From positions 124,001 through 188,000 of the forward strand of contig NZ_JAEHGC010000001.1 of assembly GCF_016107705.1 (NCBI RefSeq): a stretch of 64,000 bases of DNA, written 5' to 3'. A program made the position numbers and the translations under genes. The notes under the pieces were generated by a model that made no database searches, had not been told where the DNA came from, and saw nothing but the letters and a program-made list of their open reading frames with translations. Below, piece by piece: positions 17,394 to 27,968 of the stretch. Position 1 is the stretch's first letter. Each line of letters opens with the position of its first letter. Source of the DNA: Neobacillus cucumis. GTDB lineage: Bacteria; Bacillota; Bacilli; Bacillales_B; DSM-18226.

Positions 17394-18662
17394 ATGGAAA
17401 ACACTACACATGTTTTGATTAATATACTCGCTATATTGTTCAATATCCTATTTCTACAATACACCTTATATAAAAGGAATCTTGAGCAGCTTCAAATCGA
17501 AAGAGCGGTCTTTATGATGATTAGTGTAATGATTGCCGCGAACATCCTATTTCCAATCGAATTGGGAGACGGATTTATCTTTAACCTGAGTTTGATCCCC
17601 CTGGCTTTCGGATGTTTCTATGCAATGAGGTTTCTCAAAATTTGGGTTTTTTTCCTATTCCTGTTCCTTGCCCTCCGGTTTATTGAGGGAAACGATTATT
17701 TATGGCTCACCATTTCAACAGTACTTCTATTTTGTCTCCTGTTTATTCTGTTTCGCAAACGCTTTCAATCCTATTCGATGAAAGAGAGACTACACTTTCT
17801 TGCCGTGACTATGCTGTTTATCAGCGTTTGGTGGTTGGCGTGCGTGTATTATTTTTACCATATTTCCTACTCCGCTCTTTTCTGTCTCGCTTATATATTC
17901 AGCCAAACAGGGGGAATTTATGTCTTTGGCTATATTCTTGAAACCGTACGGCAGCAGCATGCTTTATTGAGCAGGATTGTGAAAATGGAAAAAATGGAAG
18001 TAGTCAGCCACTTGGCAGCCAGCATCTCCCACGAAGTGAGGAATCCCCTCACGACGGCAAGAGGATTTATGCAGCTTCTTGGCGAGATGAAAGATGCCGA
18101 ACAACGGCAAAAGGAATACATCAGTATCGCTCTGCAAGAGTTAGACAGGGCGGATAGTATCATCCGAGATTATTTGACGTTTGCCAAGCCTGCACCTGAA
18201 AATATGGAGGAAATGGAGATAAAAGAAGAAATCGAAAAATCTTTGCAACTTATTGAGCCGCTCGCCAGCATGAACGGAGTGCAATTAAAAAGGGAAATCA
18301 ATTCTTGCAGCATTAAGGGAAATCGCGGACTGTTCCAGCAGGTATTGATTAACATCCTAAAAAACGGTATTGAAGCAATGCCAAACGGCGGTGAGCTGAC
18401 GATTACTTGTTTTCAAAAAGATTCCACCATTCATATCACCATTAAAGATGAAGGTATCGGAATGACCGAAGAACAGAAAAATCGGCTCGGAGAGCCGTAC
18501 TTTTCGTTGAAAGATGGCAAAGGGACAGGTCTTGGTATGATGGTTGTTTACCGAATTGTTGAGACGATGAAAGGAAAAATTAGAGTAACTAGTGAACAGG
18601 GAAAAGGGACAGGCATTACGTTACTTTTTCCATCAATTAATGAGAAAGCGTTAAACAAATAA
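17394..18662 (+). CDS. Membrane sensor histidine kinase, KinB-like
   Basis: A 422-aa kinase. Residues 1 to about 185 form five to six membrane segments with short loops, as in the KinB/LytS-like input domains. The phosphoacceptor His213 is in SISHEVRNPLTTARGFMQLL. The N box (ILKNGIEAMPNGG), G1 (DEGIGM) and G2 (GTGLGMMVVYRIVE) motifs complete the ATPase domain. No response regulator gene follows, which is typical of orphan sporulation kinases that feed Spo0F/Spo0A. The flanking germination genes fit a sporulation role, though that is inferred. A strong terminator overlaps the stop codon. Confidence 0.87.
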   Translation: MENTTHVLINILAILFNILFLQYTLYKRNLEQLQIERAVFMMISVMIAANILFPIELGDGFIFNLSLIPLAFGCFYAMRFLKIWVFFLFLFLALRFIEGNDYLWLTISTVLLFCLLFILFRKRFQSYSMKERLHFLAVTMLFISVWWLACVYYFYHISYSALFCLAYIFSQTGGIYVFGYILETVRQQHALLSRIVKMEKMEVVSHLAASISHEVRNPLTTARGFMQLLGEMKDAEQRQKEYISIALQELDRADSIIRDYLTFAKPAPENMEEMEIKEEIEKSLQLIEPLASMNGVQLKREINSCSIKGNRGLFQQVLINILKNGIEAMPNGGELTITCFQKDSTIHITIKDEGIGMTEEQKNRLGEPYFSLKDGKGTGLGMMVVYRIVETMKGKIRVTSEQGKGTGITLLFPSINEKALNK

Positions 18663-18688
18663 AGCTGGAATTTTCCAGCTTTATTTGT
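18658..18688. terminator. Terminator after the sensor kinase
   Basis: AAATAAAGCTGGAA and TTCCAGCTTTATTT form an almost perfect 14-base stem that includes the kinase stop codon, with T-rich flanks. Confidence 0.88.
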
Positions 18689-18777
18689 TTGAATTGGTTT
18701 CTTCTGAATAAAAGTTTGTGATTCCCAAGTAACATCAATTTACTATTCGTTCTAACTTAAATGAATAAATAACCATA

Positions 18778-18800
18778 GGCTCCGAAAACGATTCGGAGCC
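18778..18800 (-). terminator. Hairpin at the 3' end of the methylmalonyl-CoA operon
   Basis: GGCTCCGAA and TTCGGAGCC pair 15 bases past the thiolase stop. The following T tract on the minus strand is poor (TATGGTTATTTATT), so termination strength is uncertain. Confidence 0.6.
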
Positions 18801-18815
18801 AAAAGGTTTAAAAAT

Positions 18816-19991
18816 TTATACCGCTTCAACAATGATCGATACGCCTTGCCCGCCCCCAACACAAAGGGACGCCAATCCAATTTGTTTCTTTTGCCGTCTT
18901 AATTCATGAACTAAGGTAACGACAATCCGGGCACCGGAACATCCGATAGGGTGGCCCAATGCAATCCCCCCTCCATTCACATTAATAATTTCCTCTGGTA
19001 AACCTAATTCTTTATTTACCGCTAGCACTTGGGCCGCAAATGCTTCATTTAATTCAGCCAGTTCAATATCCTGGATAGAAAGGTTTGCTCGGTCTAAGGC
19101 TTTCTGTGTTGCCGGCACTGGACCAATCCCCATAATAGAAGGAGGCACAGCAGCACTTGCGACCGAACGAATTCTGGCAAGCGGCTTTAAGCCGTATTCC
19201 TTTACTGCTTGTTCGGAAGCCACGATCACAGCCGCAGCCCCATCATTTAACCCAGAAGCATTTCCAGCTGTTACCGTTCCATTTTCCTTAAATGCTGGTC
19301 TCAGATTTTGTAATTTTTCTAGATTAGTATTTTTGATGTTTTCATCCTCTGTAAAGAAAGTGGTACCTTTCTTGTTTTTAATCGAGATAGGGATAATTTC
19401 ATTGTTGAATTTACCTTGTTCTTGAGCTTTAAAGGCTTTAATTTGACTCTCCAGAGCAAAAACATCTTGTTCTTCCCGTGAAATTTGATACTGATCAACC
19501 AAGTTCTCAGCAGTAATCCCCATATGATAACCTTCAATCGCACAATGAAGTCCATCATGAAACATGGCATCCACTGTCTTTAAATCTCCCATTTTATTTC
19601 CCCATCTGGCATTTAGCAGCAAATGTGGGACATTACTCATGCTTTCTGTTCCCCCCGCTATCACAACATTGGAATCTCCAGCTAGAATCTGGTGATAGGC
19701 TAATGTAATCGCGCGCAATCCCGATGCACATTGTTTATCAATGGTAATGGCAGGTACTGATACAGGCAGTCCGGAATGAATCGCAGCCTGTCTGGCTGGA
19801 TTCCCTTTGAGTCCTGCTTTTAATACATTACCCAGTACTACCTCATCAATGCATTCCCCTGCAAGACCGGAACGTTTCCAAACCTCCCCCACGACATCAG
19901 TTGCCAGTTTTACTGCACTAACCTCTTTCATTGAACCGCCAAAACTTCCAATCGGTGTTCTAAGTGCCTCTACCAAGTATACATTTTGCAT
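18816..19991 (-). CDS. Acetyl-CoA C-acetyltransferase (thiolase)
   Basis: A 391-aa thiolase that cleaves or forms 3-oxoacyl-CoA. Catalytic residues: Cys88 (IDKQCASGLRAI), His347 (GGGIALGHPIGCSGAR) and Cys377 (ASLCVGGGQG). The ATG at 19991 follows GAGGGAT; a longer in-frame reading from 20057 lacks a ribosome site and would begin with unrelated residues. Last gene of the propionyl-CoA/methylmalonyl-CoA operon, 69 bases after the carboxyltransferase gene. It could release acetyl-CoA or propionyl-CoA from the beta-oxidation products of the adjacent catabolic island. Chain-length preference cannot be read from sequence. Confidence 0.93.
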   Translation of the reverse strand: MQNVYLVEALRTPIGSFGGSMKEVSAVKLATDVVGEVWKRSGLAGECIDEVVLGNVLKAGLKGNPARQAAIHSGLPVSVPAITIDKQCASGLRAITLAYHQILAGDSNVVIAGGTESMSNVPHLLLNARWGNKMGDLKTVDAMFHDGLHCAIEGYHMGITAENLVDQYQISREEQDVFALESQIKAFKAQEQGKFNNEIIPISIKNKKGTTFFTEDENIKNTNLEKLQNLRPAFKENGTVTAGNASGLNDGAAAVIVASEQAVKEYGLKPLARIRSVASAAVPPSIMGIGPVPATQKALDRANLSIQDIELAELNEAFAAQVLAVNKELGLPEEIINVNGGGIALGHPIGCSGARIVVTLVHELRRQKKQIGLASLCVGGGQGVSIIVEAV

Positions 19992-20060
19992 TTTGTATCC
20001 CTCATTTTCTATTAAAATTTTAGTTTGCCAATTTCCGTAACCTATTAAAAAACTCAAACT

Positions 20061-21611
20061 TTATAACGGAATATTTCCATGCTTTTTCTTGGGTCTTTCC
20101 TCTTTTTTGTTTCGCAGCATCTCCAATGACTGTCTCAGCACTTTCCTTGTTTCTCGGGGATCGATTACATCATCAACCATCCCATGTGACGCCGCAACAT
20201 ATGGATTCGCAAATTTTTCGCGGTACTCGGCAATTTTTTCAGCCCGGGTGATGGCAGGGTCATTGCTCTCATTAATTTCTTTGGCAAAGATGATATTCGC
20301 GGCACCTTCTGGACCCATAACGGCAATTTCTGCATTAGGCCAAGCATATACAATATCCGCACCTATTGCTTTTGAATTCATGGCGACATACGCCCCGCCA
20401 AAAGCCTTCCTTAGAATCACTGTAATTTTTGGAACGGTTGCTTCTGAATAGGCATAAAGAATCTTTGCTCCATGACGAATAATGCCGCCGTGCTCCTGAT
20501 TAACACCAGGAAAAAAGCCTGTCACATCTTCAAACGTAATGATCGGAATATTAAAGGAATCACAAAATCTAATGAATCTTGATAGTTTATCGGAGGAATT
20601 GATGTCTAGCCCTCCTGCCATTACCTTAGGCTGATTGGCCACAATCCCGACACTATTCCCGGCAATTCGTCCAAACCCTACCACGATATTCTTCGCAAAG
20701 TTAGCATGGACTTCCACGAAATCACCGTCATCTAGGACTTGTTCCAATACCCTACGAACGTCATACACCTTTGTCCCACTGATTGGCACCAAATCAAGCA
20801 ATTCTTCTCTCCAATCACTTTCTTCACCGTTTAGTACAACATGTGGAGTTTCGTTATTATTTTGGGGTAAAAAGCAGATCAGTTTGCGTACCTCTTCCAA
20901 AACCTCTTGTTCTGAATCTGCAGTGAAATGTGAGCACCCACTTATGGAGGAATGAACTTTCGCTCCTCCAAGATTTTCAGCAGAGATTTTTTCTCCGGTT
21001 ACGGTTTCAATGACCTTTGGACCGGTAATAAACATCTGACTGGTGTTCTCAACCATAAACACAAAATCGGTGATAGCTGGAGAATACACCGCACCGCCTG
21101 CACAAGGACCCATAATGACGGATATTTGCGGAACTACCCCTGAATAAATAGCATTCCGGTAAAAAATTTGGCCATAGCCGTCTAAAGATACAACCCCCTC
21201 TTGAATCCGGGCTCCCCCTGAATCGTTTAACCCAATTATAGGGGCACCATTTTTTGCTGCTAAATCCATGATTTTGCAAATTTTCACAGCATGCATTTCT
21301 CCTAATGCTCCGCCAAAAACAGTAAAGTCCTGGGCAAATACATAGACAAGACGTCCATGAATATTCCCGTAACCAGTGACAACACCCTCTCCTGGAGCTT
21401 CTAATTTATCCATGCCGAAATTCGTTGCACGATGCTGAATAAATGTATTTAGCTCCACAAAAGAACCCTCATCCAGTAATAAATCAATGCGCTCTCTAGC
21501 AGTTAATTTCCCGCGATCATGCTGGGTATCAATCCGATCGTCTCCGCCTCCAAGCTCAATTTTATTTTTCCGGTCCCATAAATCATTGATCTTCTCATAA
21601 ACTGTGCTCAT
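20061..21611 (-). CDS. Acyl-CoA (propionyl-CoA) carboxylase, carboxyltransferase subunit
   Basis: About 516 aa, the size of PccB/MmdA. The two crotonase-like halves are clear: an N-terminal half with GGALGEMHAVKICKIMDLA and NDSGGARIQEGVVSLDGYG, and a C-terminal half with ITFEDVTGFFPGVNQEHGGIIRHGAK and KAFGGAYVAMNSK, the acyl-CoA and biotin binding regions. It moves carboxyl from biotin to propionyl-CoA, giving methylmalonyl-CoA. The ATG at 21611 lies within the end of the epimerase gene. With the biotin carboxylase and BCCP genes upstream, a complete three-component carboxylase is encoded. A sodium-pump decarboxylase role is less likely because no membrane subunits are present. Confidence 0.92.
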   Translation of the reverse strand: MSTVYEKINDLWDRKNKIELGGGDDRIDTQHDRGKLTARERIDLLLDEGSFVELNTFIQHRATNFGMDKLEAPGEGVVTGYGNIHGRLVYVFAQDFTVFGGALGEMHAVKICKIMDLAAKNGAPIIGLNDSGGARIQEGVVSLDGYGQIFYRNAIYSGVVPQISVIMGPCAGGAVYSPAITDFVFMVENTSQMFITGPKVIETVTGEKISAENLGGAKVHSSISGCSHFTADSEQEVLEEVRKLICFLPQNNNETPHVVLNGEESDWREELLDLVPISGTKVYDVRRVLEQVLDDGDFVEVHANFAKNIVVGFGRIAGNSVGIVANQPKVMAGGLDINSSDKLSRFIRFCDSFNIPIITFEDVTGFFPGVNQEHGGIIRHGAKILYAYSEATVPKITVILRKAFGGAYVAMNSKAIGADIVYAWPNAEIAVMGPEGAANIIFAKEINESNDPAITRAEKIAEYREKFANPYVAASHGMVDDVIDPRETRKVLRQSLEMLRNKKEERPKKKHGNIPL

Positions 21612-22056
21612 TGATATTTTCAACTTCCTCTCTAGTTGACTTAGAAGGCGGCTGGCATAACTCTATCAATACACGATTGGTTGACTTAGGATGCAGAAAA
21701 GCAACTAAATTTCCGTGCGCACCTTCTTTAGGAACCTCATTGATAAGCTTAATACCCTGAATTTTTAGAAAATCCAGATGTTGTTGGGCGTTTCCAGTTT
21801 GAAAAGCAATATGGTGAATGCCCTCTCCTTTTTTCTCAATAAATTTAGCAATTGAACTTTCTGGATTAGTTGCTTCCAATAGCTCAAGCCGTGTTTCACC
21901 AATTTCGATGAACGCTACCCGCACTTGTTCACTCTCTACTGTTTCAATTCCAACAAGTTTTAAGCCAAGAAGGTCCGTATAAAAAGGGATAGAGGACTCT
22001 AAGTTTTTAACTGCAATCCCGATATGCTCAATCTGTTTGAGCGGTGTAATTTGCAT
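21595..22056 (-). CDS. mce: Methylmalonyl-CoA epimerase
   Basis: A 153-aa vicinal-oxygen-chelate protein that interconverts (2S)- and (2R)-methylmalonyl-CoA. Metal-ligand regions are visible: IEHIGIAVKNLE at the start (His12), the central LELLEATNPESSIAKFIEKK, GIHHIAFQT, and a C-terminal VLIELCQPP with the last Glu. It overlaps both neighbours (28 bases with meaB, 17 with the carboxyltransferase), so it is firmly part of the operon. Confidence 0.94.
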   Translation of the reverse strand: MQITPLKQIEHIGIAVKNLESSIPFYTDLLGLKLVGIETVESEQVRVAFIEIGETRLELLEATNPESSIAKFIEKKGEGIHHIAFQTGNAQQHLDFLKIQGIKLINEVPKEGAHGNLVAFLHPKSTNRVLIELCQPPSKSTREEVENINEHSL

Positions 22057-23074
22057 TTACAAATCCCCTTTCTCCGGTTTCAAAAATCTCTATAAGTCGT
22101 TTTGCTGCCTTTGTTGCTGTTAATGTCCCCTTGTCTACTTCTAGTTCAATTTTAAAAATATTCTGCTGAACCGCTGAGTGATTAAAAAAACTTGATTTCA
22201 AATGATCCTCGACTAAGCAATACATCCAATCGAACCTTTGTTTTTTCCTGCGTTCACGAAAAAATCCAGATAAGATTGTATTTTGTTGAAACGACTTGAT
22301 CATTGACCAAATTTCTTCTATACCTACTTGCTCCAACGCTGAACAGGTATATGCCTTGCTGACCCATCCAGGTGTCGGAGGCTTTAGAAAGTGTAAAATT
22401 CGATTGTACTCAACCTGGGCAGCTAATGCCTTGATTTTGTTATCACCATCAGCTTTATTAATAATGATGGCGTCAGCTAATTCCATTACGCCTTTTTTTA
22501 TTCCCTGCAATTCGTCTCCTGCACCTGTGAGCATGACCAACAAGAAGCAATCCACCATGGAACGTACTGTTACTTCGCTCTGTCCCACTCCTACCGTTTC
22601 GACTAAGATCACATCATAACAGGCTGCCTCACATAACAAAATAGCTTCCCTAGTTTTCCGGGCAATACCGCCAAGTGTGCCCCCGGAAGCAGAAGGGCGG
22701 ATAAAAGCGTTGGGATTCCTGGATAAGGAATCCATCCGCGTTTTATCACCTAAAATGCTGCCTTTAGTGATCGTACTGCTTGGATCTACCGCTAACACAG
22801 CTACTCGATGTCCATGATTGCATAACATATTGCCAAGTGATTCTATAAAAGTACTTTTACCGGCTCCCGGAACACCTGTAATACCAATCCGAATTGAACG
22901 TCCCGTCTTAGGTATTAACCGAGATAATAGGGTTTGAGCCGCTTCCATATGAGCTTGCAAACTACTCTCGATTAAAGTAATCGCTTGGGCAAGAATAGCT
23001 CGATCCCCCTGCAAGATTCCTCTTTCATAGTCATCGACTGTTAATTTTTTTCGTTGCTTTACTTGATGGTCCAT
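22028..23074 (-). CDS. meaB: Methylmalonyl-CoA mutase-associated GTPase (MeaB/ArgK)
   Basis: A G3E-family GTPase that protects and reloads the B12-dependent mutase. P-loop GVPGAGKS at residues 67-74. The DPSS region (AVLAVDPSSTITKGSILGDKTRM) and VETVGVGQSEV, MLTGAGDELQGIKKG and INKADGDN follow in the family order. Length 348 aa is a little above the usual value. The gene starts immediately after the mutase large-subunit stop, with no intergenic base. Confidence 0.95.
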   Translation of the reverse strand: MDHQVKQRKKLTVDDYERGILQGDRAILAQAITLIESSLQAHMEAAQTLLSRLIPKTGRSIRIGITGVPGAGKSTFIESLGNMLCNHGHRVAVLAVDPSSTITKGSILGDKTRMDSLSRNPNAFIRPSASGGTLGGIARKTREAILLCEAACYDVILVETVGVGQSEVTVRSMVDCFLLVMLTGAGDELQGIKKGVMELADAIIINKADGDNKIKALAAQVEYNRILHFLKPPTPGWVSKAYTCSALEQVGIEEIWSMIKSFQQNTILSGFFRERRKKQRFDWMYCLVEDHLKSSFFNHSAVQQNIFKIELEVDKGTLTATKAAKRLIEIFETGERGFVNANYTAQTD

Positions 23075-25231
23075 TTAGTTCGTACCTTCAAGCCGGCGAT
23101 TGATTTCTTCTAACACTATTTGTGCTGCTACAGGAATTACAGTCCCTGGTCCGAAGATTGCCGCAGCACCATTTTCGAGTAAGAAATTGTAATCCTTGGC
23201 TGGAATTACACCTCCAGCCACAACGACGATGTCTTCCCGATTCAGCTTTTTCAATTCAGACATTAGCTTTGGCAGCAATGTCTTATGGCCGCCAGCCAGG
23301 GAACTGATTCCGATCACATGAACATCATTTTCAACCGCCTGAAGTGCTGCTTCTTGTGGTGTTTGAAATAGCGGACCAATATCCACATCAAATCCTAAAT
23401 CGGCAAACGCAGTTGCGATGACCTTGGCCCCCCGATCATGACCATCTTGTCCAAGCTTGGCAACCATGATTCTTGGCCTGCGTCCTTCCCTCGCTTCAAA
23501 ATCATCAGTCTGTTGACGAACGATTTCGACTTCTTGCTCTTCACCATATTCGGCGCTGTACACACCAGTTATCGAACGAATAGTTGCTTTGTGGCGCCCA
23601 ACAACCTTTTCATAGGCATCAGAAATCTCACCAAGACTTGCTCTGGCCCTAGCAGCATCGATGGCCAGTGCTAACAAATTACCTTCTCCTGTTCGGGCCG
23701 CATCTGTAATTGCATTAAGAGCGGCTTGCACCTTTATCTCATCACGATTTGTGCGCAAATCTTGTAAGCGCTTAATTTGAGCTTCTCGTACAGCTGCATT
23801 ATCGACTTCAAGGACATCAATAGGATCTTCATTTTCTAACCGATATTTATTGACCCCAATAATTGTTTCTTTACCTGAATCGATTAGAGCTTGGCGACGT
23901 GCAGCCGCCTCTTCAATCCTCATCTTTGGCAAACCGGTTTCAATCGCTTTTGCCATCCCTCCCAGCGACTCCACTTCTTGTATATGCTCCCAGGCTTTTT
24001 GTACCAATTCATCCGTTAAGGATTCCACATAATAGGATCCGCCCCAAGGGTCGACAACATTGCATATACCTGTTTCTTCTTGCAAATAAAGCTGTGTATT
24101 TCTTGCAATCCGCGCCGAAAAATCTGTCGGCAATGCTATGGCTTCATCCAGGGCGTTCGTATGCAAGGACTGAGTATGTCCTAATGTTGCTGCCATGGCT
24201 TCGATGCATGTTCGGACTACATTATTAAAGGGATCCTGTTCTGTCAAACTCCAACCTGATGTTTGGGAGTGAGTACGTAGTGCCATTGATTTTTCATTTT
24301 TAGGGTCAAACTGTTTGATAAGTTTTGCCCACAATAAGCGAGCCGCCCTCATCTTTGCTACTTCCATAAAATAATTCATCCCAATTGCCCAAAAGAATGA
24401 TAACCTCGGAGCAAAAGAATCGATATCAATACCGGCTTTAAGACCACTTCGAACATATTCCAATCCATTCGCTAATGTGTAACCAAGCTCTATATCCGCA
24501 GTCGCTCCTGCCTCTTGCATATGATAACCGGATATACTAATGCTGTTAAATTTCGGCATATACTGAGACGTGTAGGAAAAGATGTCCCTAATAATTCTCA
24601 TGGATGCCTCAGGTGGATAAATATAGGTATTACGGACCATATACTCTTTTAAAATATCATTTTGGATGGTACCGGTTAACTGTGATTGGTGCACACCTTG
24701 TTCCTCGGCAGCTACAATATAAAAAGCTAAAATTGGAAGAACTGCACCATTCATCGTCATGGATACCGACATTTTATCCAAAGGTATCCCCTCAAATAAA
24801 ATTTTCATATCCAATATGGAATCGACAGCAACACCTGCTTTCCCTACATCCCCTTCAACCCGAGGATGATCTGAGTCATAGCCGCGGTGGGTTGCCAAAT
24901 CAAAGGCAATGGACAAGCCTTTTTGTCCGGCTGCCAAATTCCTGCGGTAAAAAGCATTACTTTCCTCCGCTGTAGAAAAGCCGGCATATTGTCTTATCGT
25001 CCAAGGCTGGTTTATATACATTGCAGGATATGGCCCTCTTAAGAACGGTGCCATTCCTGATAGAAATCCCAAATGTTCCATTTCCGTTAGGTCAGCGGGG
25101 GTAAAAAGAGGTTTCACTGAAATGTTCTCCAATGTTCTCCAGCTGACAGCACTGCCCTTTGTGAGTGGAGGAATAGGTGAAGCAAAAGTGTCACTGAATG
25201 ACATTTTTGTAAAATCAGCTACTTTGTTCAT
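23075..25231 (-). CDS. mutB: Methylmalonyl-CoA mutase large (catalytic) subunit
   Basis: B12-dependent isomerase that converts (R)-methylmalonyl-CoA to succinyl-CoA. The 718-aa protein has the TIM-barrel substrate domain ([20 protein letters not shown], about residues 75-94) and a C-terminal B12 domain with DGHDRG at 596-601, where His598 is the lower cobalt ligand, followed by [12 protein letters not shown]. Its ATG overlaps the mutA stop by four bases. It is intact and full length. Confidence 0.97.
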   Translation of the reverse strand: MNKVADFTKMSFSDTFASPIPPLTKGSAVSWRTLENISVKPLFTPADLTEMEHLGFLSGMAPFLRGPYPAMYINQPWTIRQYAGFSTAEESNAFYRRNLAAGQKGLSIAFDLATHRGYDSDHPRVEGDVGKAGVAVDSILDMKILFEGIPLDKMSVSMTMNGAVLPILAFYIVAAEEQGVHQSQLTGTIQNDILKEYMVRNTYIYPPEASMRIIRDIFSYTSQYMPKFNSISISGYHMQEAGATADIELGYTLANGLEYVRSGLKAGIDIDSFAPRLSFFWAIGMNYFMEVAKMRAARLLWAKLIKQFDPKNEKSMALRTHSQTSGWSLTEQDPFNNVVRTCIEAMAATLGHTQSLHTNALDEAIALPTDFSARIARNTQLYLQEETGICNVVDPWGGSYYVESLTDELVQKAWEHIQEVESLGGMAKAIETGLPKMRIEEAAARRQALIDSGKETIIGVNKYRLENEDPIDVLEVDNAAVREAQIKRLQDLRTNRDEIKVQAALNAITDAARTGEGNLLALAIDAARARASLGEISDAYEKVVGRHKATIRSITGVYSAEYGEEQEVEIVRQQTDDFEAREGRRPRIMVAKLGQDGHDRGAKVIATAFADLGFDVDIGPLFQTPQEAALQAVENDVHVIGISSLAGGHKTLLPKLMSELKKLNREDIVVVAGGVIPAKDYNFLLENGAAAIFGPGTVIPVAAQIVLEEINRRLEGTN

Positions 25232-27339
25232 CGACTTATTCCTACTTTCTTTTGAAGATCAACCAACTTTTCATATGTGCTAATATTCGGATGGATGAAA
25301 TCATCCACTCCAGCTTCCATATAAATGGCTGTGTCTTTTTCAGATGGATCACCAGCTAATAGAACTACTGTTTTTCTTTTAAATTCTTTAATGCTTCTTA
25401 CGAATGAAGGGACGCACTCAAGATAGTCCTCATTGTTTCCCACAATGACGACAATGCCGGCATTGGAAATTCTAAATTCGTCCACTGCATCGGTTATCGT
25501 TTGAGAGCTCTCATGCTGGTTCACCTGAAAACCACCAACCTCAAAAAACTCCGTAACGAAGTCTGCCCGGCTGTTATAGTCAGAACCTGAGCCAATATTG
25601 GCAACAAATACTAACGGGTGATGACCTGTTTTTTTCTTGTACTCTTTTGCATTCTTACGTAAAGACTCAAAAGGTTCTGCATCTCTGTGAATGCGAACAG
25701 GACAAACAGACGGAGTCTGTTCTATTGAAAAACAAATTACTTGAAGAAGATCATCGATTGATGCACCGGCACTTGCCGCTTTAATAGCGTTCTCCATGGT
25801 TTGATTATTGATAAAATCTTGTATTTCATCTTTTATATAAAAGTAATCGACGTTAGAATAGCTATAATTAACTTCATCGTTTCTAGCTGAAATGGAATCA
25901 CGGCTCTCCATTTTCTCGTTCAAATTTGGATAGATGTTTGTACCGATGATCTTGTCTTTCCTACTTTTGATATTTTCAATTCTTATTTCAGCCGTCTTGG
26001 AAACTGTATCTTGAGGAAATCCTTCTAAGAGTGCTTTGTACATTCCACCTAGTTCTTCTATTTGTTGAAAAAGTTCCCATGATTTTTCAGCTAAAGTATA
26101 AGTCAGCGTTTCAATGTACCATGAACCTCCTGCAGGATCAGTCACCTTAGACAGATTTGCTTCTTTATCCAAAATCATATGGGTGTTCCTTGCGATTCGA
26201 CGAGAAAACTCATCTGATAAACCATTAGCCTCATCAAAAGTAGATACATGAAGACTGTTGACCCCGCCAATAATTCCAGCAAATGCTTCAGCTGTCCCCC
26301 GGAGAATGTTAACGTAGGGATCATGAATCGTTTTCGTCCGTGCAGAAGTCCTCCCGTGAATGAACATCTTTTGAGAATTTGCATTACCGCCTAATTCCAT
26401 CACAATTTTGGCCCACAACATACGAGCCGCTCTGAATTTTGCAATTTCCATAAAAAAATTGGAACCAATCGAAAAGGAAAATGCGATTCGCTGTGCTATA
26501 TCATCAATCGAAATTTCGTGATTCTTCAAATTGCGAAGGTATTGTAAACCAGTAGCAATAGCAAAAGCCAATTCCTGAACTGCATTTCCCCCCGCATCAT
26601 GGTAAGGATGGGCTTGAACCACAATTGTTTTGAGTTCCGGGGAGTTGTTCAACGACCACTTTGTCATCTCGGACATCATTTCGAATGCTTGATTGAGGGA
26701 ATATGGCAAAACTCCCTTTTGAACTAATTGCCCAATTGGGTCCATCCCGATACAGCCTCTAATTCTATTAAAATCTTGATTTTGCTGCTGAAGATAAGCT
26801 ATAAATGAGGCGAAAAAAGGGAATCCGCTTATACCGTTTTCGATAAAAATCGGGACTTCTTCTAAATTCATCCCCTGGAAAGCCTGTTGAAAATCTTGAA
26901 GCGAATCTATTGAAACACCACTAAGATTTATTTTCTTGTGATCAGGGTCGGACCATCTTGTTTCATCTAGTATTACATGAAGCATTGTCAGCCCCTTTTC
27001 CAAATCATTTCGTGCAGCCAGATTAAATTCTTCCGGATTCGAATAGGCGATTTCCTGACACACTTTCCATGGCTCTTGCTGAAAACCCGATTCATGTGTG
27101 CCGCGTAAATAAGGAAAATCTCCTGGCACTGTGGACAAATAAGGTTTATTTTCAATATCTTCTTTACGATATAATGGCTGTAAAGCAATACCTTCATAAG
27201 TATCCGTAACCAGCTTTTCTTCAATAGTCGCCCCTTTTAGGGTTTTCTCGGCCACTTCTCTCCATTGTTGAAATGTCGGTGTGGAAAAATCATCAAACAA
27301 ATGTTGTTTAGCTTTAGGAATTTCACTTTTCACGTTCAT
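25228..27339 (-). CDS. mutA: Methylmalonyl-CoA mutase small subunit
   Basis: A 703-aa paralogue of MutB that forms the heterodimer. The barrel domain is recognisable ([42 protein letters not shown]). The C-terminal domain lacks the DGHDRG B12-ligand motif: the matching place reads [14 protein letters not shown]. That loss is normal for MutA, which is non-catalytic. Located between the BCCP gene and mutB in the operon. Confidence 0.95.
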   Translation of the reverse strand: MNVKSEIPKAKQHLFDDFSTPTFQQWREVAEKTLKGATIEEKLVTDTYEGIALQPLYRKEDIENKPYLSTVPGDFPYLRGTHESGFQQEPWKVCQEIAYSNPEEFNLAARNDLEKGLTMLHVILDETRWSDPDHKKINLSGVSIDSLQDFQQAFQGMNLEEVPIFIENGISGFPFFASFIAYLQQQNQDFNRIRGCIGMDPIGQLVQKGVLPYSLNQAFEMMSEMTKWSLNNSPELKTIVVQAHPYHDAGGNAVQELAFAIATGLQYLRNLKNHEISIDDIAQRIAFSFSIGSNFFMEIAKFRAARMLWAKIVMELGGNANSQKMFIHGRTSARTKTIHDPYVNILRGTAEAFAGIIGGVNSLHVSTFDEANGLSDEFSRRIARNTHMILDKEANLSKVTDPAGGSWYIETLTYTLAEKSWELFQQIEELGGMYKALLEGFPQDTVSKTAEIRIENIKSRKDKIIGTNIYPNLNEKMESRDSISARNDEVNYSYSNVDYFYIKDEIQDFINNQTMENAIKAASAGASIDDLLQVICFSIEQTPSVCPVRIHRDAEPFESLRKNAKEYKKKTGHHPLVFVANIGSGSDYNSRADFVTEFFEVGGFQVNQHESSQTITDAVDEFRISNAGIVVIVGNNEDYLECVPSFVRSIKEFKRKTVVLLAGDPSEKDTAIYMEAGVDDFIHPNISTYEKLVDLQKKVGISR

Positions 27340-27389
27340 GGCATCAAGCGACTCCTTTACGATTCTTTGTCTAAAATGAGTGAAAATTC

Positions 27390-27935
27390 TTATGATTTCG
27401 GTTTCACTAAAAAGAGAGGCTGCCCATGTTCCACCAGCTGACCATTTTCAACGAGAACATCAATAATTTCACCATTCATCTCGGCTTCAATTTCATTAAA
27501 AAGTTTCATTGCCTCGAGTATGCATACCACTGTGGTTTTCTCAACTTTCTCACCAATACTAACAAAAGGAGCAGCATCCACAGCTGGTGCTCGATAGAAA
27601 GTTCCCACCATAGGGGAGACGATTTTAGAAAGATTTTCGTTGGAACTATTTTGAGGTCTTTTAATTACCTTATCGACCCCTTCCTTGGCAACAGCCGCTT
27701 CAACCTGTGTTTTTGTATGCACCTTCATGGCATTAGTTTTGGATTCCATAGCTGGTTGAGTGACAGGCTGATTTGCCAGCACCGTAATATTTTCCCTTTC
27801 TTGAACGATAGAATGGTTTGTTGAAACATATCTTTGTATCGAAATTTTCGAATCGCCATCTTCAATTTCTAATTGTTCAATGGAGGAGTCATCGATGAGC
27901 TTGATCATTTCTCTAATTTCCTGGATTTTAAACAT
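27390..27935 (-). CDS. accB: Biotin carboxyl carrier protein (AccB-like)
   Basis: A 181-aa carrier with an N-terminal AccB-type region (MFKIQEIREMIKLIDDSSIEQLEI), a long variable linker and a C-terminal biotinyl domain. The biotin attachment site is EAMKLFNEIEAE with Lys144. It shuttles carboxyl-biotin between AccC and the carboxyltransferase encoded downstream. The gene is one of two biotinyl-domain genes in this operon; the other (29314-29778) has lost the lysine. It lies 33 bases after accC, before mutA. Confidence 0.92.
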   Translation of the reverse strand: MFKIQEIREMIKLIDDSSIEQLEIEDGDSKISIQRYVSTNHSIVQERENITVLANQPVTQPAMESKTNAMKVHTKTQVEAAVAKEGVDKVIKRPQNSSNENLSKIVSPMVGTFYRAPAVDAAPFVSIGEKVEKTTVVCILEAMKLFNEIEAEMNGEIIDVLVENGQLVEHGQPLFLVKPKS

Positions 27936-27968
27936 TAGTTGTCTCTCCTTTATAAATGTTAATAAGCG